A DNA stretch of 64,000 nt from Smithella sp. (GTDB taxonomy: Bacteria > Desulfobacterota > Syntrophia > Syntrophales > Smithellaceae), in assembly GCA_018056685.1 (NCBI GenBank), contig JAGPFC010000006.1:33501-97500 (forward strand). Reading direction: 5' to 3'. Shown here piece after piece: positions 1 through 8,258 of the stretch (the stretch's first letter is position 1; every line of letters begins with the position of its first letter). Below the pieces are notes generated by a model. The model worked only from the letters and a program-made list of their open reading frames with translations. It was not told the DNA's origin and did not search any database. The position numbers and the translations under genes are program-made.

Positions 1-61
1 CTGTGGAAGAAGGTGACATTCCGGTTTGTACCATGGCTCCGAGAAGATCACCGATATTCAT
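1..61 (-). CDS. Partial hypothetical protein, N-terminus only
   Basis: The reverse strand opens with ATG at 61 behind a strong ribosome binding site (AGGAGGG, spacing about 7) and stays open to the window edge, giving about 20 residues that begin MNIGDLLGAMVQTGMS. The start resembles the short Gly/Leu-rich N-termini of DUF533 or YidB-like small proteins, but too little is visible to assign a family. It is divergent from the gene starting at 214, so the roughly 150 bases between them must hold both promoters. Confidence 0.5.
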   Translation of the reverse strand, partial: MNIGDLLGAMVQTGMSPSST

Positions 62-213
62 TGTTCCGCCCTCCTGTTTTAAAGGTTAAACAATCAGGTT
101 ACCATTGACACAATGTTCTGTTTGTGAAAACTTGTTTTTTGACAAAACAATGCTATATGAAACAAGCTTATTTTTCAATAAAGATATTCAAAAAATATTT
201 GGATGGTTTCTCG

Positions 214-1551
214 ATGCGGAATTTTATACGGAGCGTTTTTTTTCTGATGTTGATCATCATTCCGGCTGACGGATTTTGTGAGAATTCCATTGAATCAAGT
301 GCTCAATTATGGAAAGTCGGTCAGCGCCAGTGGACGATTCAGGAAGAAAACAGATACAGCAAGTGGGTTGCTGATAACATAACTGAAGACTTCTTCATCC
401 GTTATCGCATTCCGGTTGACTGTGCGGATGTTGTTTACGGGATCCGCTGGATTTACGCGAGAAAGGCTCATCTGCCGGCGGCAGCTACCACCGTTGACGG
501 AGAACTGATCGGACACTGGTCGGAAAATTGGAAACATCTGCCCACACACAGAAAATGGTATAAAGATAAACGTTTCCGGACCGCATTGTTGTACATACTT
601 TCCAGAACATCAACGAAGACGCTGCCCCTGGACACATACCCTATCCGCATCACAACCGACTCTGTACAACCGGGCACCGTTTTCTTTATTGCTGACTCTC
701 ATGCCGGTATCGTCCGGAGTGTCGTTTTGGACGGAAGCACGGCACATCCGGTTCAGACGTTGGAAGCCACCATGCCGCCCCGCATTCAAAAATTAAACCA
801 CAAAAATTTCATTTCAACCAATCCCGAGCCTTCCTTTCAATCCGGTCTGGTGAAATTCCGATGGCTGGAAAGGAAAGATGAACGGTGGCAATATCTTCCT
901 GTTCAGGACCACCCTTATTATTCCGAAGAACAGTATTCAGCAACTTTTAATGCGGGATATATCGATTATATCGAAGCAGTGGCCAAACGGATCGATCCAA
1001 AAATTTATGATCCCCGTGAAAAAATTAACAGATTGCTGGATGTTTTCATCCGTCAACTGCAAGAAAGAATACCTGTCGTTTTGAAAGGCAGCGGGCAGTG
1101 TCACCAAAAGGGGTGTCCGGAGGGATCACCATTATGGGAGTTATACAGCACCCCCGGCCGTGATGAATATATCTACGTCATAATTTCGCATATCAGGGAA
1201 ATTATCAAAAAAAATAATTTAATCCATGAAAATGTCCTGGCTAAAATAGCGGGCGTGAAGCTGCAGATTGCTCCTCATCTTGTCGTGACGGCAGAACAGG
1301 TATTCCAAAACGCGGTCTGGATGTCGTCCGATCCTGAAGATACCATTGCCAATCGCTGGGGTTTGGATAAATGCAGTATCATTGAAAGACGGATAAAAAA
1401 AGCGCAGGATACCATCGCTTTCATCAGGCAAGCTTATGGTACGACCAATCCCCGGCTTGCGGAGCGGCTTATTGCCGTGAGACAAGCGATTGTGAATGAT
1501 ATGACGGAAGAAAAGAAAAAAAGTAACTGCACGGATCATGAGATTCAATAG
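214..1551 (+). CDS. Secreted hypothetical protein, possible cysteine-peptidase fold
   Basis: The protein has 445 residues from the ATG at 214. An upstream in-frame ATG at 124 would put 30 residues before the signal peptide, so 214 is preferred. A classical signal sequence (MRNFIRSVFFLMLIII, ending near DGFCEN) predicts export to the periplasm. The pattern VDCADVVYG (Cys70) followed about 90 residues later by ADSHAGIVRSV (His163) resembles the Cys/His layout of NlpC/P60 or CHAP-like peptidases; this is inference from spacing and context, not a full motif match. The C-terminal half is helical and charged with no recognised domain. It is transcribed alone and followed by a 200-base gap with a promoter for the next gene. 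Confidence 0.6.
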   Translation: MRNFIRSVFFLMLIIIPADGFCENSIESSAQLWKVGQRQWTIQEENRYSKWVADNITEDFFIRYRIPVDCADVVYGIRWIYARKAHLPAAATTVDGELIGHWSENWKHLPTHRKWYKDKRFRTALLYILSRTSTKTLPLDTYPIRITTDSVQPGTVFFIADSHAGIVRSVVLDGSTAHPVQTLEATMPPRIQKLNHKNFISTNPEPSFQSGLVKFRWLERKDERWQYLPVQDHPYYSEEQYSATFNAGYIDYIEAVAKRIDPKIYDPREKINRLLDVFIRQLQERIPVVLKGSGQCHQKGCPEGSPLWELYSTPGRDEYIYVIISHIREIIKKNNLIHENVLAKIAGVKLQIAPHLVVTAEQVFQNAVWMSSDPEDTIANRWGLDKCSIIERRIKKAQDTIAFIRQAYGTTNPRLAERLIAVRQAIVNDMTEEKKKSNCTDHEIQ

Positions 1552-1631
1552 CCGGGCATGATAAGATCTGATCTTCCAAATGATCATGTTTAACAGAAAC
1601 CATGTAAAAAATTTCTCCGGCCTAGATTTCC

Positions 1632-1660
1632 TTGACATATAAATAGTGATTTCCTATAAT
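1632..1660 (+). promoter_or_regulatory. Perfect sigma-70 promoter for the DUF6812 gene
   Basis: TTGACA at 1632-1637, a 17-base spacer, and TATAAT at 1655-1660 match the housekeeping consensus at all twelve positions. Transcription would begin near 1667, leaving an untranslated leader of about 85 bases that contains an interrupted inverted repeat (TTTAAACCG near 1684 against CGGTTGTTTAAA near 1706). Confidence 0.8.
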
Positions 1661-1752
1661 TCACAATCAAATAAGCAATGTCTTTTAAACCGGTGTTCTT
1701 GTATACGGTTGTTTAAAGGAACACGAATTAGCTGATTACGGAGGTTACCCCG

Positions 1753-2016
1753 ATGCCCGGCATAGATTTGCGCCACGAGAGAGTTGTGGTAGAAACGGAT
1801 CGTTATCGCGTGGAGGGGGACGTAACACTTCCCCAGGGAAGTTACCGTAACGCACTTAACGATTATATCAACCGCGGCGACCAGGAGTTTTTATTACTCA
1901 CCAACGTGGAACTTCTGGCACTGGATGGCTCCGGTCAAAGCTGGCAGTGTCCTTCACTGAATCTGGCGAGAAGACACATTCGGTTAGTGGTGGCGATAGG
2001 TTCTTCAGAGGGGTAA
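1753..2016 (+). CDS. DUF6812 small protein
   Basis: An 87-residue protein with the pattern VVVETDRYRVEGDVTLP, then SYR..LNDYINRGDQEFLLLTNVEL, which I recognise as the DUF6812 family; its function is unknown. There is no signal peptide or membrane segment, so it is probably cytoplasmic and all-beta. The start is well supported by TACGGAGGT about 10 bases upstream of ATG. It sits behind a perfect sigma-70 promoter, so it may be strongly expressed. The C-terminal residues (ARRHIRLVVAIGSSEG) are less family-like. Confidence 0.75.
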   Translation: MPGIDLRHERVVVETDRYRVEGDVTLPQGSYRNALNDYINRGDQEFLLLTNVELLALDGSGQSWQCPSLNLARRHIRLVVAIGSSEG

Positions 2017-2125
2017 CCGTTATTCGTCGGGTCAATAATTTTAAAATAATCGATAAGACCATAGAGGACAACCTGAGTACCAGTTTATCAGGTATACGAA
2101 AATCTTTTGTTTTTCGTTGGTTAGA

Positions 2126-3337
2126 ATGAAAATTAAACATATCTTATTCATATTATTAATAATATCTTTGTTGTTCTTGTCGGGTTGTAAAGGACGTGTT
2201 TATACTGTTGTTACAAATCTACCTGACCTCCCGAAGAATTATAATCGAGAGTTGCCCCCGGGAGAACTGGCTTTGAGAAAGATTGTCGATCCCAACCAGA
2301 TACCGGATTACACGCAGGCTTGTGCTGATATAGAAGGACTGCATAGCGCCATTTCCAGAAGCATCAATTACATGACCAAACCATCCAGTGAAAAGTATTT
2401 CCCTTATGGTAACATCACCCATGAACAGGCCTTGAGGAGCCTGAGGGAATTGGAAAAACTTTTTGCGTTGAAGCAGTCTTCCCGGGAAATAAACGCTATC
2501 TTAAAGGAAAAGTTCGATACCTATGTGTCCGTCGGATGCGATGATCGGGGAACTGTATTGTTTACAGGATATTATACGCCGATTTTTGACGGGTCTCCTG
2601 TACGTACAGAACGTTTCCGATACCCTTTATATAAAACACCTGATGATCTGGTCAAAGATGTTGATGGAACGGTTTTAGGACGGAAGGGAGAAGATGGTCA
2701 AATCCAGCAATACCCAAGCAGGGAGGAAATACAAAAGTCAAACGTATTGGCCGGCCATGAACTGGTTTGGCTGGGCGATCCTTTCGAGGTTTACATTGTG
2801 CATGTCCAGGGTTCGGCGAAAATTCGCATGCCGGATGGACTGATCAAAACGGTTGGCTACGCCGCTCATAACGGTTGGGAATACAAGAGTATCAGAAAAA
2901 AAATGATTGTTGACGGGAAACTTACAGAAACGAACATCAACATGAACACCATGATTGATTATTTCAAGATTCATCCTGAAGAAGTCGATACGTATGTGAA
3001 TCAGAATCCCCGTTTTGTTTTCTTCAGATACGAAGAGGGCGAGCCCCGGGGATCGCTTAATGAACCGGTAACGCCATTCAGAACGATTGCGACAGATAAA
3101 ACGATTTATCCCAGGGGAATGTTTGCTTTTGCCGCCGTTGATTTGGAAAAGCCCATCGGTTTTGTCCTTGATCAGGATACCGGAGGTGCTATTCGAGCTG
3201 CAGGGCGTTGTGATGTTTACATGGGAGTCGGTGAAAATGCCGGAGAACTTGCCGGTAAAACCTACCGCGAAGGCCAGCTTTACTATCTGTTCCTGAAACC
3301 TGATGCTAGTCCTGTTCTTCCCGCCGTCAACCAATAA
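2126..3337 (+). CDS. mltA: Membrane-bound lytic murein transglycosylase A
   Basis: MltA cleaves the beta-1,4 bond between MurNAc and GlcNAc in peptidoglycan, leaving 1,6-anhydro-muropeptides, and is normally anchored to the inner face of the outer membrane. The N-terminus is a lipoprotein signal with lipobox LFLSGC. The MltA domain includes LFTGYYTPIFDGS and the C-terminal 3D domain with DQDTGGAIRAAGRCDVYMG, whose aspartates match the family's catalytic region. The length (403 residues) is normal. ATG at 2126 is chosen over TTG at 2117; neither has a good ribosome binding site. It lies about 110 bases after the DUF6812 gene and could be co-transcribed with it. Confidence 0.92.
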   Translation: MKIKHILFILLIISLLFLSGCKGRVYTVVTNLPDLPKNYNRELPPGELALRKIVDPNQIPDYTQACADIEGLHSAISRSINYMTKPSSEKYFPYGNITHEQALRSLRELEKLFALKQSSREINAILKEKFDTYVSVGCDDRGTVLFTGYYTPIFDGSPVRTERFRYPLYKTPDDLVKDVDGTVLGRKGEDGQIQQYPSREEIQKSNVLAGHELVWLGDPFEVYIVHVQGSAKIRMPDGLIKTVGYAAHNGWEYKSIRKKMIVDGKLTETNINMNTMIDYFKIHPEEVDTYVNQNPRFVFFRYEEGEPRGSLNEPVTPFRTIATDKTIYPRGMFAFAAVDLEKPIGFVLDQDTGGAIRAAGRCDVYMGVGENAGELAGKTYREGQLYYLFLKPDASPVLPAVNQ

Positions 3338-3460
3338 AGTCGATGATACATTCGAATAAAGTTTCATACGTCGAAACAAATTATTTGCATTCTGAGGCGG
3401 TCTGAGTTCTTCGGACAGAGAACAGGAATTTATAAGTGTAAAACTGCTCAAGGTTGATGT

Positions 3461-3895
3461 TCATGCCGCAGCCTGTTTCTGCGCCAGTGAGCCGAAGTAA
3501 ACCATACTTGGCGTCTTTTTGTCAAAGTTGTGATGCCACCTTTTTTCATTGTAAAATTTAAAGTACAGAGAAAGATCTCTTTTTACTTCCGTCATCGAAC
3601 CATAGGATTTGAGATAGACATCCTCATACTTCACGCTTTTCCAAAGTCGTTCAATAAAAACGTTGTCCATCTAGCGGTCTTTGCCATCCATGCTGATGGC
3701 AATCTTGTTCGATTGCAGGGTATCGGTAAATACTTCTGCTGTGAACTGAGAGCCTTGATCCGTGTTAAAGATTTCGGGACAGCCATAGTTGGCCATGGCT
3801 TCTTCCAAGGCATCTACGCAAAATGAACTGTCCAAGGTATTCGAGGGAATTCTGGAATCCTGGGGACAGTATAACTTTTTGTTGCTTCTTCGCAT
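3461..3895 (-). pseudogene. IS3-family transposase (OrfB) remnant
   Basis: Reading leftward, the frame gives an rve integrase segment: CVDALEEAMANYGCPEIFNTDQGSQFTAEVF, then MDGKDR, an in-frame TAG near 3671, then MDNVFIERLWKSVKYEDVYL and the C-terminal NEKRWHHNFDKKTPSMVYF. The DQGSQF aspartate and the final glutamate region are typical of IS3 OrfB. Sequence continues in the same frame across the stop, so a single nonsense mutation (TGG to TAG fits the family) broke the gene. The 5' part, including the first catalytic aspartate and OrfA, is missing. It is a dead fragment next to the accessory genes that follow. Confidence 0.85.
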
Positions 3896-3948
3896 GGTTT
3901 TCTATACCTTACATCATCGTGTAACTAAAACGTTGGGACAGTAGTGAT

Positions 3949-4881
3949 ATGCGATATTTTCCGAATTCCACGGCCAAATATCACCAGCATGATTTGACGT
4001 CTTTGGGCGGGGAGCTTACGGTCTGCAAAGCTCTGGAGCCACCGGAAAGCCCCTGCCGTAAGGCTCTTGTATCGCCTTTGACTTTCGGACAGCACCTCTA
4101 TCATTTTCTCAATAAATTATTTCCCATGGCTGACGTCAAAAACGTTGTGGAAATCGGCGGCGGCATGGGGTATCTGATGCGTGGTTTACTGATCCTCGAT
4201 CCAGGCATACTCGCCAAAATGATAGATATCCCCCCTTTCCTTTTGAAGCGACAGAAAGAAACGCTGAAATCTTTTCAGGCTGATTATGAACTGAACAACA
4301 TTTTCACAATTAATCCGCAAACACTTTCATTCTTTGATCTTACCGTCCTCAATAAAAACATCGGCGATTTCCCCGCCTTGGTTGTTGATCAAGGCAAAAA
4401 AGGCAGCGATAGCCCATCGGAATACTTTCGCGAAAAACTGGAACATTTCTGCCGGACATACGATTTGCCGGCTGATAAAGGCAAAAACGTCAATATCGGC
4501 GCAATGGAAGTGATCGAAAAATTGTACCTTACTGGAATAAAATACACTTACCTCAGCGAACATAGCTGCGAAACCGCTGTGCCGGATGAAATAAAACTTT
4601 ATCTGCGTTTCGAGTCTGCAGGCGTTCCCGAAGAAATAACTCTGAAAGGCCATCAGGAATTCACCATCATATTTTCCTACTTGCGGAAAATCGCGCGCAG
4701 GCTGAATTACCAAACCATCCGCGGCTCTTTTGCCGATTTTCTAACCCTTCGGATGAACGATAAAATAAAGATGGCGCTGAGCCTGACAACGCCGATAAAC
4801 GACGAGCAGGAAATCATCCGGCAGTTTGTGCATGATGTGTACAAATACAAATATTTAATTCTCATCAGGGGGAGGCATTGA
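3949..4881 (+). CDS. SAM-dependent methyltransferase-like protein
   Basis: 310 residues. The segment VVEIGGGMGYLMRGLLILDP (about residues 66-85) is a class I methyltransferase glycine-rich SAM-binding loop, and the later acidic and hydrophobic strands (FPALVVDQG) fit a Rossmann fold. A C-terminal helical region follows. The substrate is unknown. Proteins of this type in surface-polysaccharide loci methylate sugars, and a glycosyltransferase lies two genes downstream, so a glycan substrate is a reasonable inference. Its stop is immediately followed by the next gene's TTG start, indicating an operon. It begins just 53 bases beyond the IS3 remnant, so its native promoter may have been altered. 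Confidence 0.6.
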   Translation: MRYFPNSTAKYHQHDLTSLGGELTVCKALEPPESPCRKALVSPLTFGQHLYHFLNKLFPMADVKNVVEIGGGMGYLMRGLLILDPGILAKMIDIPPFLLKRQKETLKSFQADYELNNIFTINPQTLSFFDLTVLNKNIGDFPALVVDQGKKGSDSPSEYFREKLEHFCRTYDLPADKGKNVNIGAMEVIEKLYLTGIKYTYLSEHSCETAVPDEIKLYLRFESAGVPEEITLKGHQEFTIIFSYLRKIARRLNYQTIRGSFADFLTLRMNDKIKMALSLTTPINDEQEIIRQFVHDVYKYKYLILIRGRH

Positions 4882-5232
4882 TTGAAAAGGAACATCGCGC
4901 TTTCAATATTTGCAGTATTTCTGATTTCGGGATTTTTAATCGACAACGCGTTCGCTTTTCGCTGCGGAAACGGACTGGTGAACACAGGCGACATCAAATC
5001 CAAAGTGCGTATGACCGGCGTCAACCCTACATCCAAGGAAACCCGTTGCAAAAACAAACTGACCGCAACAACCAAATTCGGAAAAATAAAATGCGATGAG
5101 AAAGTTGAAGTCTGGTATGACAACTGCGGAGATATTGATTTTGTTTACACCCTATCCTTTGACAGCAACTTCCTGACTGCCGAAGACACCGAAGGCCGCG
5201 GCAGAGAAAAATCGGACGGCAAGGAAAAATGA
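4882..5232 (+). CDS. DUF2845 secreted small protein
   Basis: 116 residues with a signal peptide (MKRNIALSIFAVFLISGF, cleavage near AFA|FRCG) and a mature part FRCGNGLVNTGDIKSKV...KVEVWYDNCGDIDFVYTLSF, the DUF2845 pattern of a periplasmic beta-rich domain. The function is unknown. It starts with TTG directly after the previous stop, supported by GGGGGAGG six to ten bases upstream. Its last four bases overlap the next gene's ATG (ATGA junction), so the three genes are translationally linked. Confidence 0.75.
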   Translation: MKRNIALSIFAVFLISGFLIDNAFAFRCGNGLVNTGDIKSKVRMTGVNPTSKETRCKNKLTATTKFGKIKCDEKVEVWYDNCGDIDFVYTLSFDSNFLTAEDTEGRGREKSDGKEK

Positions 5233-7034
5233 TCAAACGCGAAAAGTCGAAAATAAACACCGGATTGAAGGGATATTATAAAGGGTGTGGTTGTCCCCTA
5301 TTCCCCTGGCAATGCCAACTACAAAATCCAAACGAAGGGGATGGGCCCGATACTGTTGAAGCTGACGAAGAACACTTTAAATTTTTAAAACAGATAAGTT
5401 ATTCCGACTTTAAAAATTATTTCAATGAAAATACAGAGCATTGCGAAAGGACCTACAAAATTTCTATCTGCAAGGGCTATAAGAAAACGGCATCTTGCAT
5501 ATTCATGTATTTATTGGAAATGCATAGAGAAAAAAAGTCCTTTCATAATTTTATGGAGCTTATCAAAGAGGAAGTTATCGGTTCTAAAGATATTCCTTTA
5601 AATGATCGTGTATGGGAAGAAATATTTTCAGATCAATCCAAATCGAGGGGAAAACCGACTCTTTTATTCTATACAAATTTCTGGATCATCGGAGGATTGG
5701 AAAGAGTATTAAGTACCTTATTTGAAGAATTAAGTAAGAAATATGATATTATTTTTGTTTCCAACCACCACAAGGAACGTCAAGCCTTTGAAATTCCTTC
5801 AGTTGTGAAACATATTTTAATTGATGAAACATTGGAAGAAAAATTACCCTTTAGTCTTCTCTTACTCAACCTGCTTTTCAAGGTTAATATTTTTATAGGA
5901 AATTCAAATTTCGTTTATACTTTCTTGGATACTTATTTATTATTGAAGGATTGGGGAGTAAAAACAGTAGCCGTAAATCATGGTTATTATTTCCTTCCCT
6001 ACTGGACCCCGTACTTGTATCCTGTCATTACGAAAAGAAATCAGATTTATGGAATGATCTCAGCAGTGATCTGGCTGACTAAGTTTGGCGGAGGGATTTA
6101 TAAAAATTCATTCAACAACGGCGTGGTTATCCCCAATTTATTATCATTTGATACAACCGAGACTGTTTCAATCAATAAAGTTCATAATACCATCTTATGT
6201 GTTGGAAGATTCGACGATAAAATCAAACGTCTGGACTTGATTTTCCGGGTATTTAAGAAAGTTTTAATAAAAAATCCAAATGCTAAACTTTGTATTGTTG
6301 GAACGTATAATTTAGATCAAATCTTTCCTCAGAACGATGGGAAGACATTACGTCAATTATTAGATGAGTTGCAGATTCCCCCCCATGCAATCCAATGGAA
6401 AGGTGAACAGCAACAGGTCGAAAAATATTATAAGAATTCCAACTTACTAATGATGACATCGGATAACGAGGGATTCGGCATGGTACTGCTAGAGGCCGGT
6501 TATTTTAAATTGCCATGCGTGCTGTTTGAAATAAAAGGTGTTGAAGACATAATTATAAACAATGAGAATGGTTATATTATCGCAAAAGATAATTTAGATG
6601 AAATGGCCGATAAAATTTTGTTTTTATTATCCAATGAAGACATCGCAGCAAGAATGGGACGGGCTGCCCATCTTCTGGCAAAAAGATTTGATAAAAAGAT
6701 TATCAGTGCCAAATGGGACTCTCTATTTGAGATATTGCTGGGCAGCGATGATCAGGATGAAATCAATAAGAAACTATCTGAAGAATTTCCACTCTGTATT
6801 GAAAATCCTGAAGAATTCATAAAGAATGTGATTAATGAATATGAACGAAATATAACAAAAGTTATAGATACATATTCGCTGGTAAAAAAAACAGAACTCT
6901 CATTTTATCAATCTGCTATCGAGGAGATATACAACAGTACATCATGGAGAATTACAAAACCGTTCAGATTGTTAAAAAAAATTCTTATGTCGATTGTGAA
7001 CGGTCTTTTCAAAATGAGCCAATTGCGGTCGTGA
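5229..7034 (+). CDS. Family 4 glycosyltransferase with unusual N-terminus
   Basis: A GT-B fold retaining glycosyltransferase. The N-terminal Rossmann domain starts near residue 135 with LLFYTNFWIIGGLERVLSTL, and the donor-binding domain has ILCVGRFDDKIKRLDL and the E-x7-E motif in SDNEGFGMVLLEAGYF. The C-terminal tail (NSTSWRITKPFRLLKKI) is common in glycan-assembly transferases. At 601 residues it is longer than usual because of about 130 extra N-terminal residues. The first 45 of these are cysteine-rich and unlike the rest; the true start may lie downstream. The gene is much more AT-rich than its neighbours, suggesting horizontal transfer. It probably adds a sugar to a cell-surface glycan. 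Confidence 0.75.
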   Translation: MIKREKSKINTGLKGYYKGCGCPLFPWQCQLQNPNEGDGPDTVEADEEHFKFLKQISYSDFKNYFNENTEHCERTYKISICKGYKKTASCIFMYLLEMHREKKSFHNFMELIKEEVIGSKDIPLNDRVWEEIFSDQSKSRGKPTLLFYTNFWIIGGLERVLSTLFEELSKKYDIIFVSNHHKERQAFEIPSVVKHILIDETLEEKLPFSLLLLNLLFKVNIFIGNSNFVYTFLDTYLLLKDWGVKTVAVNHGYYFLPYWTPYLYPVITKRNQIYGMISAVIWLTKFGGGIYKNSFNNGVVIPNLLSFDTTETVSINKVHNTILCVGRFDDKIKRLDLIFRVFKKVLIKNPNAKLCIVGTYNLDQIFPQNDGKTLRQLLDELQIPPHAIQWKGEQQQVEKYYKNSNLLMMTSDNEGFGMVLLEAGYFKLPCVLFEIKGVEDIIINNENGYIIAKDNLDEMADKILFLLSNEDIAARMGRAAHLLAKRFDKKIISAKWDSLFEILLGSDDQDEINKKLSEEFPLCIENPEEFIKNVINEYERNITKVIDTYSLVKKTELSFYQSAIEEIYNSTSWRITKPFRLLKKILMSIVNGLFKMSQLRS

Positions 7035-7233
7035 AAAGTGTTCCACCTGATTCTTCATTTATATTTACTCATGTTTCATTGTCAGCAATTATTATTAGAA
7101 GGAATTCTATTCCGGAAGTGACGAATGGATGTTCTTAGGGGGAATCCGCAGTTTTAACAACAGTCCCCATTCCTTTAAGTCCAAATGATTTACCGGTAAC
7201 CATGATCATTTCAGGAAAATCGCCGGACTTATT

Positions 7234-8035
7234 TCACTGACGCAATGGGTGATCCCATTTTTTTTCCGCACAGAGCATGGCAACCATCTCTTTTGTTATC
7301 TTTCCCCTGTTCAGAAGCATCTTGAATACCTTGTGCCGGAAGATGGCCTCCAGCTTTTTGAATTCCAGTGGCGGGGCGACGCGAAACATGCCTTTGTCTC
7401 CGTAAAAGCAGCCGTCGGTTACGAGAATGTGGCGGTGCGGATTGAATCCAAGGCCCCGATGAACGGGATAGTTCGTTTACGAATCTTCTTTTAGAGAAGA
7501 TTCTAACTCACTAAAGTCGCCGAAGGTCTGGATGGCGATGACCGCGCCGGGGATGGGATAGCTTTTCGGGAACGATCTGCTGCATGAAAACTTTCAGGGC
7601 TTTCCAGGCGCAACGGCTCAAGTTGGCAAGAAGCTTTCGGTCATAGAGAAAATACCGGCGGAGGATTTTCGGGATGCTGAAGATGAAGTGGCGGTGAGGC
7701 ACTTTTTTGAGGACATCCGTGCAGAGCCACTCCCCGAATTCCACCACGCGCTTCTGATGGCATGACGGGCAGAAGTGCCGCCTTTTGCACGAAAACTCCA
7801 GCAGGTATTCGTGCCCGCAGTCTTTGTATTTCACCCGAGCAAAGCCGTGGCGCAGATCGCCGCAGTCAAGATAACGGTAGATGACCTGTTCGAGATAAGG
7901 CCGCCAGAATCCGTACTGCTTGGAAAAATGTTCATCATAGGATTGAACGAAGGTTTTGAAATAGTCCTCGACACAATGATAATAATCCGAATCCTGCGGA
8001 TGGCGCGGGTGGTATGAGGCTGCCGGCAATGCCAT
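7234..8035 (-). pseudogene. IS91-type transposase remnant
   Basis: Reading leftward from ATG at 8035: an N-terminal zinc-binding domain (KDCGHEYLLEFSCKRRHFCPSCHQKR), then WLCTDVLKKVPHRHFIFSIPK, as in IS91/ISCR transposases. After QQIVPEK a frameshift occurs; in the next frame the sequence resumes as PGAVIAIQTFGDF, is interrupted by about 60 foreign bases containing a stop and a hairpin, then continues GFNPHRHILVTDGCFYGDKGMFRVAPP and ends near 7234 before the catalytic tyrosine domain. The element is therefore broken by a frameshift, an insertion and a C-terminal deletion. No intact partner element is in the window. Confidence 0.85.
7481..7503. repeat. Perfect 9-bp hairpin inside the IS91 remnant
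   Basis: GAATCTTCT, a 5-base loop TTTAG, then AGAAGATTC. It lies in the short insertion that separates QTFGDF from GFNPHRHI of the transposase, so it arrived after the transposase was formed. It could be a tiny mobile repeat or a template-switching scar. Confidence 0.6.
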
Positions 8036-8258
8036 ATCGTCCTCACTGGAGATGAAATGAACTGTGAAGGAATGATTTATAGCAGGGCGAACGTCCTATT
8101 ATCAAGAGGGGAAAATAAGGCAAAATCGATTTATCACCAGAATCGTCGGCAGATCTTTTGCAGCAGTGCTGCCAATTTAATCGAGACAGTATAATTTATT
8201 GTTGACCGTGGGACGTGATTGTGTAATTTACAGCCAATCTTTTTTATAAGGATTTTTG

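Noticed and set aside
7135..7213. Minus-strand fragment reading MIMVTGKSFGLKGMGTVVKTADSP
   Set aside because: It looks protein-like, but it has no ribosome binding site, is under 30 codons and I recognise no family; probably a decayed gene end near the IS91 remnant.
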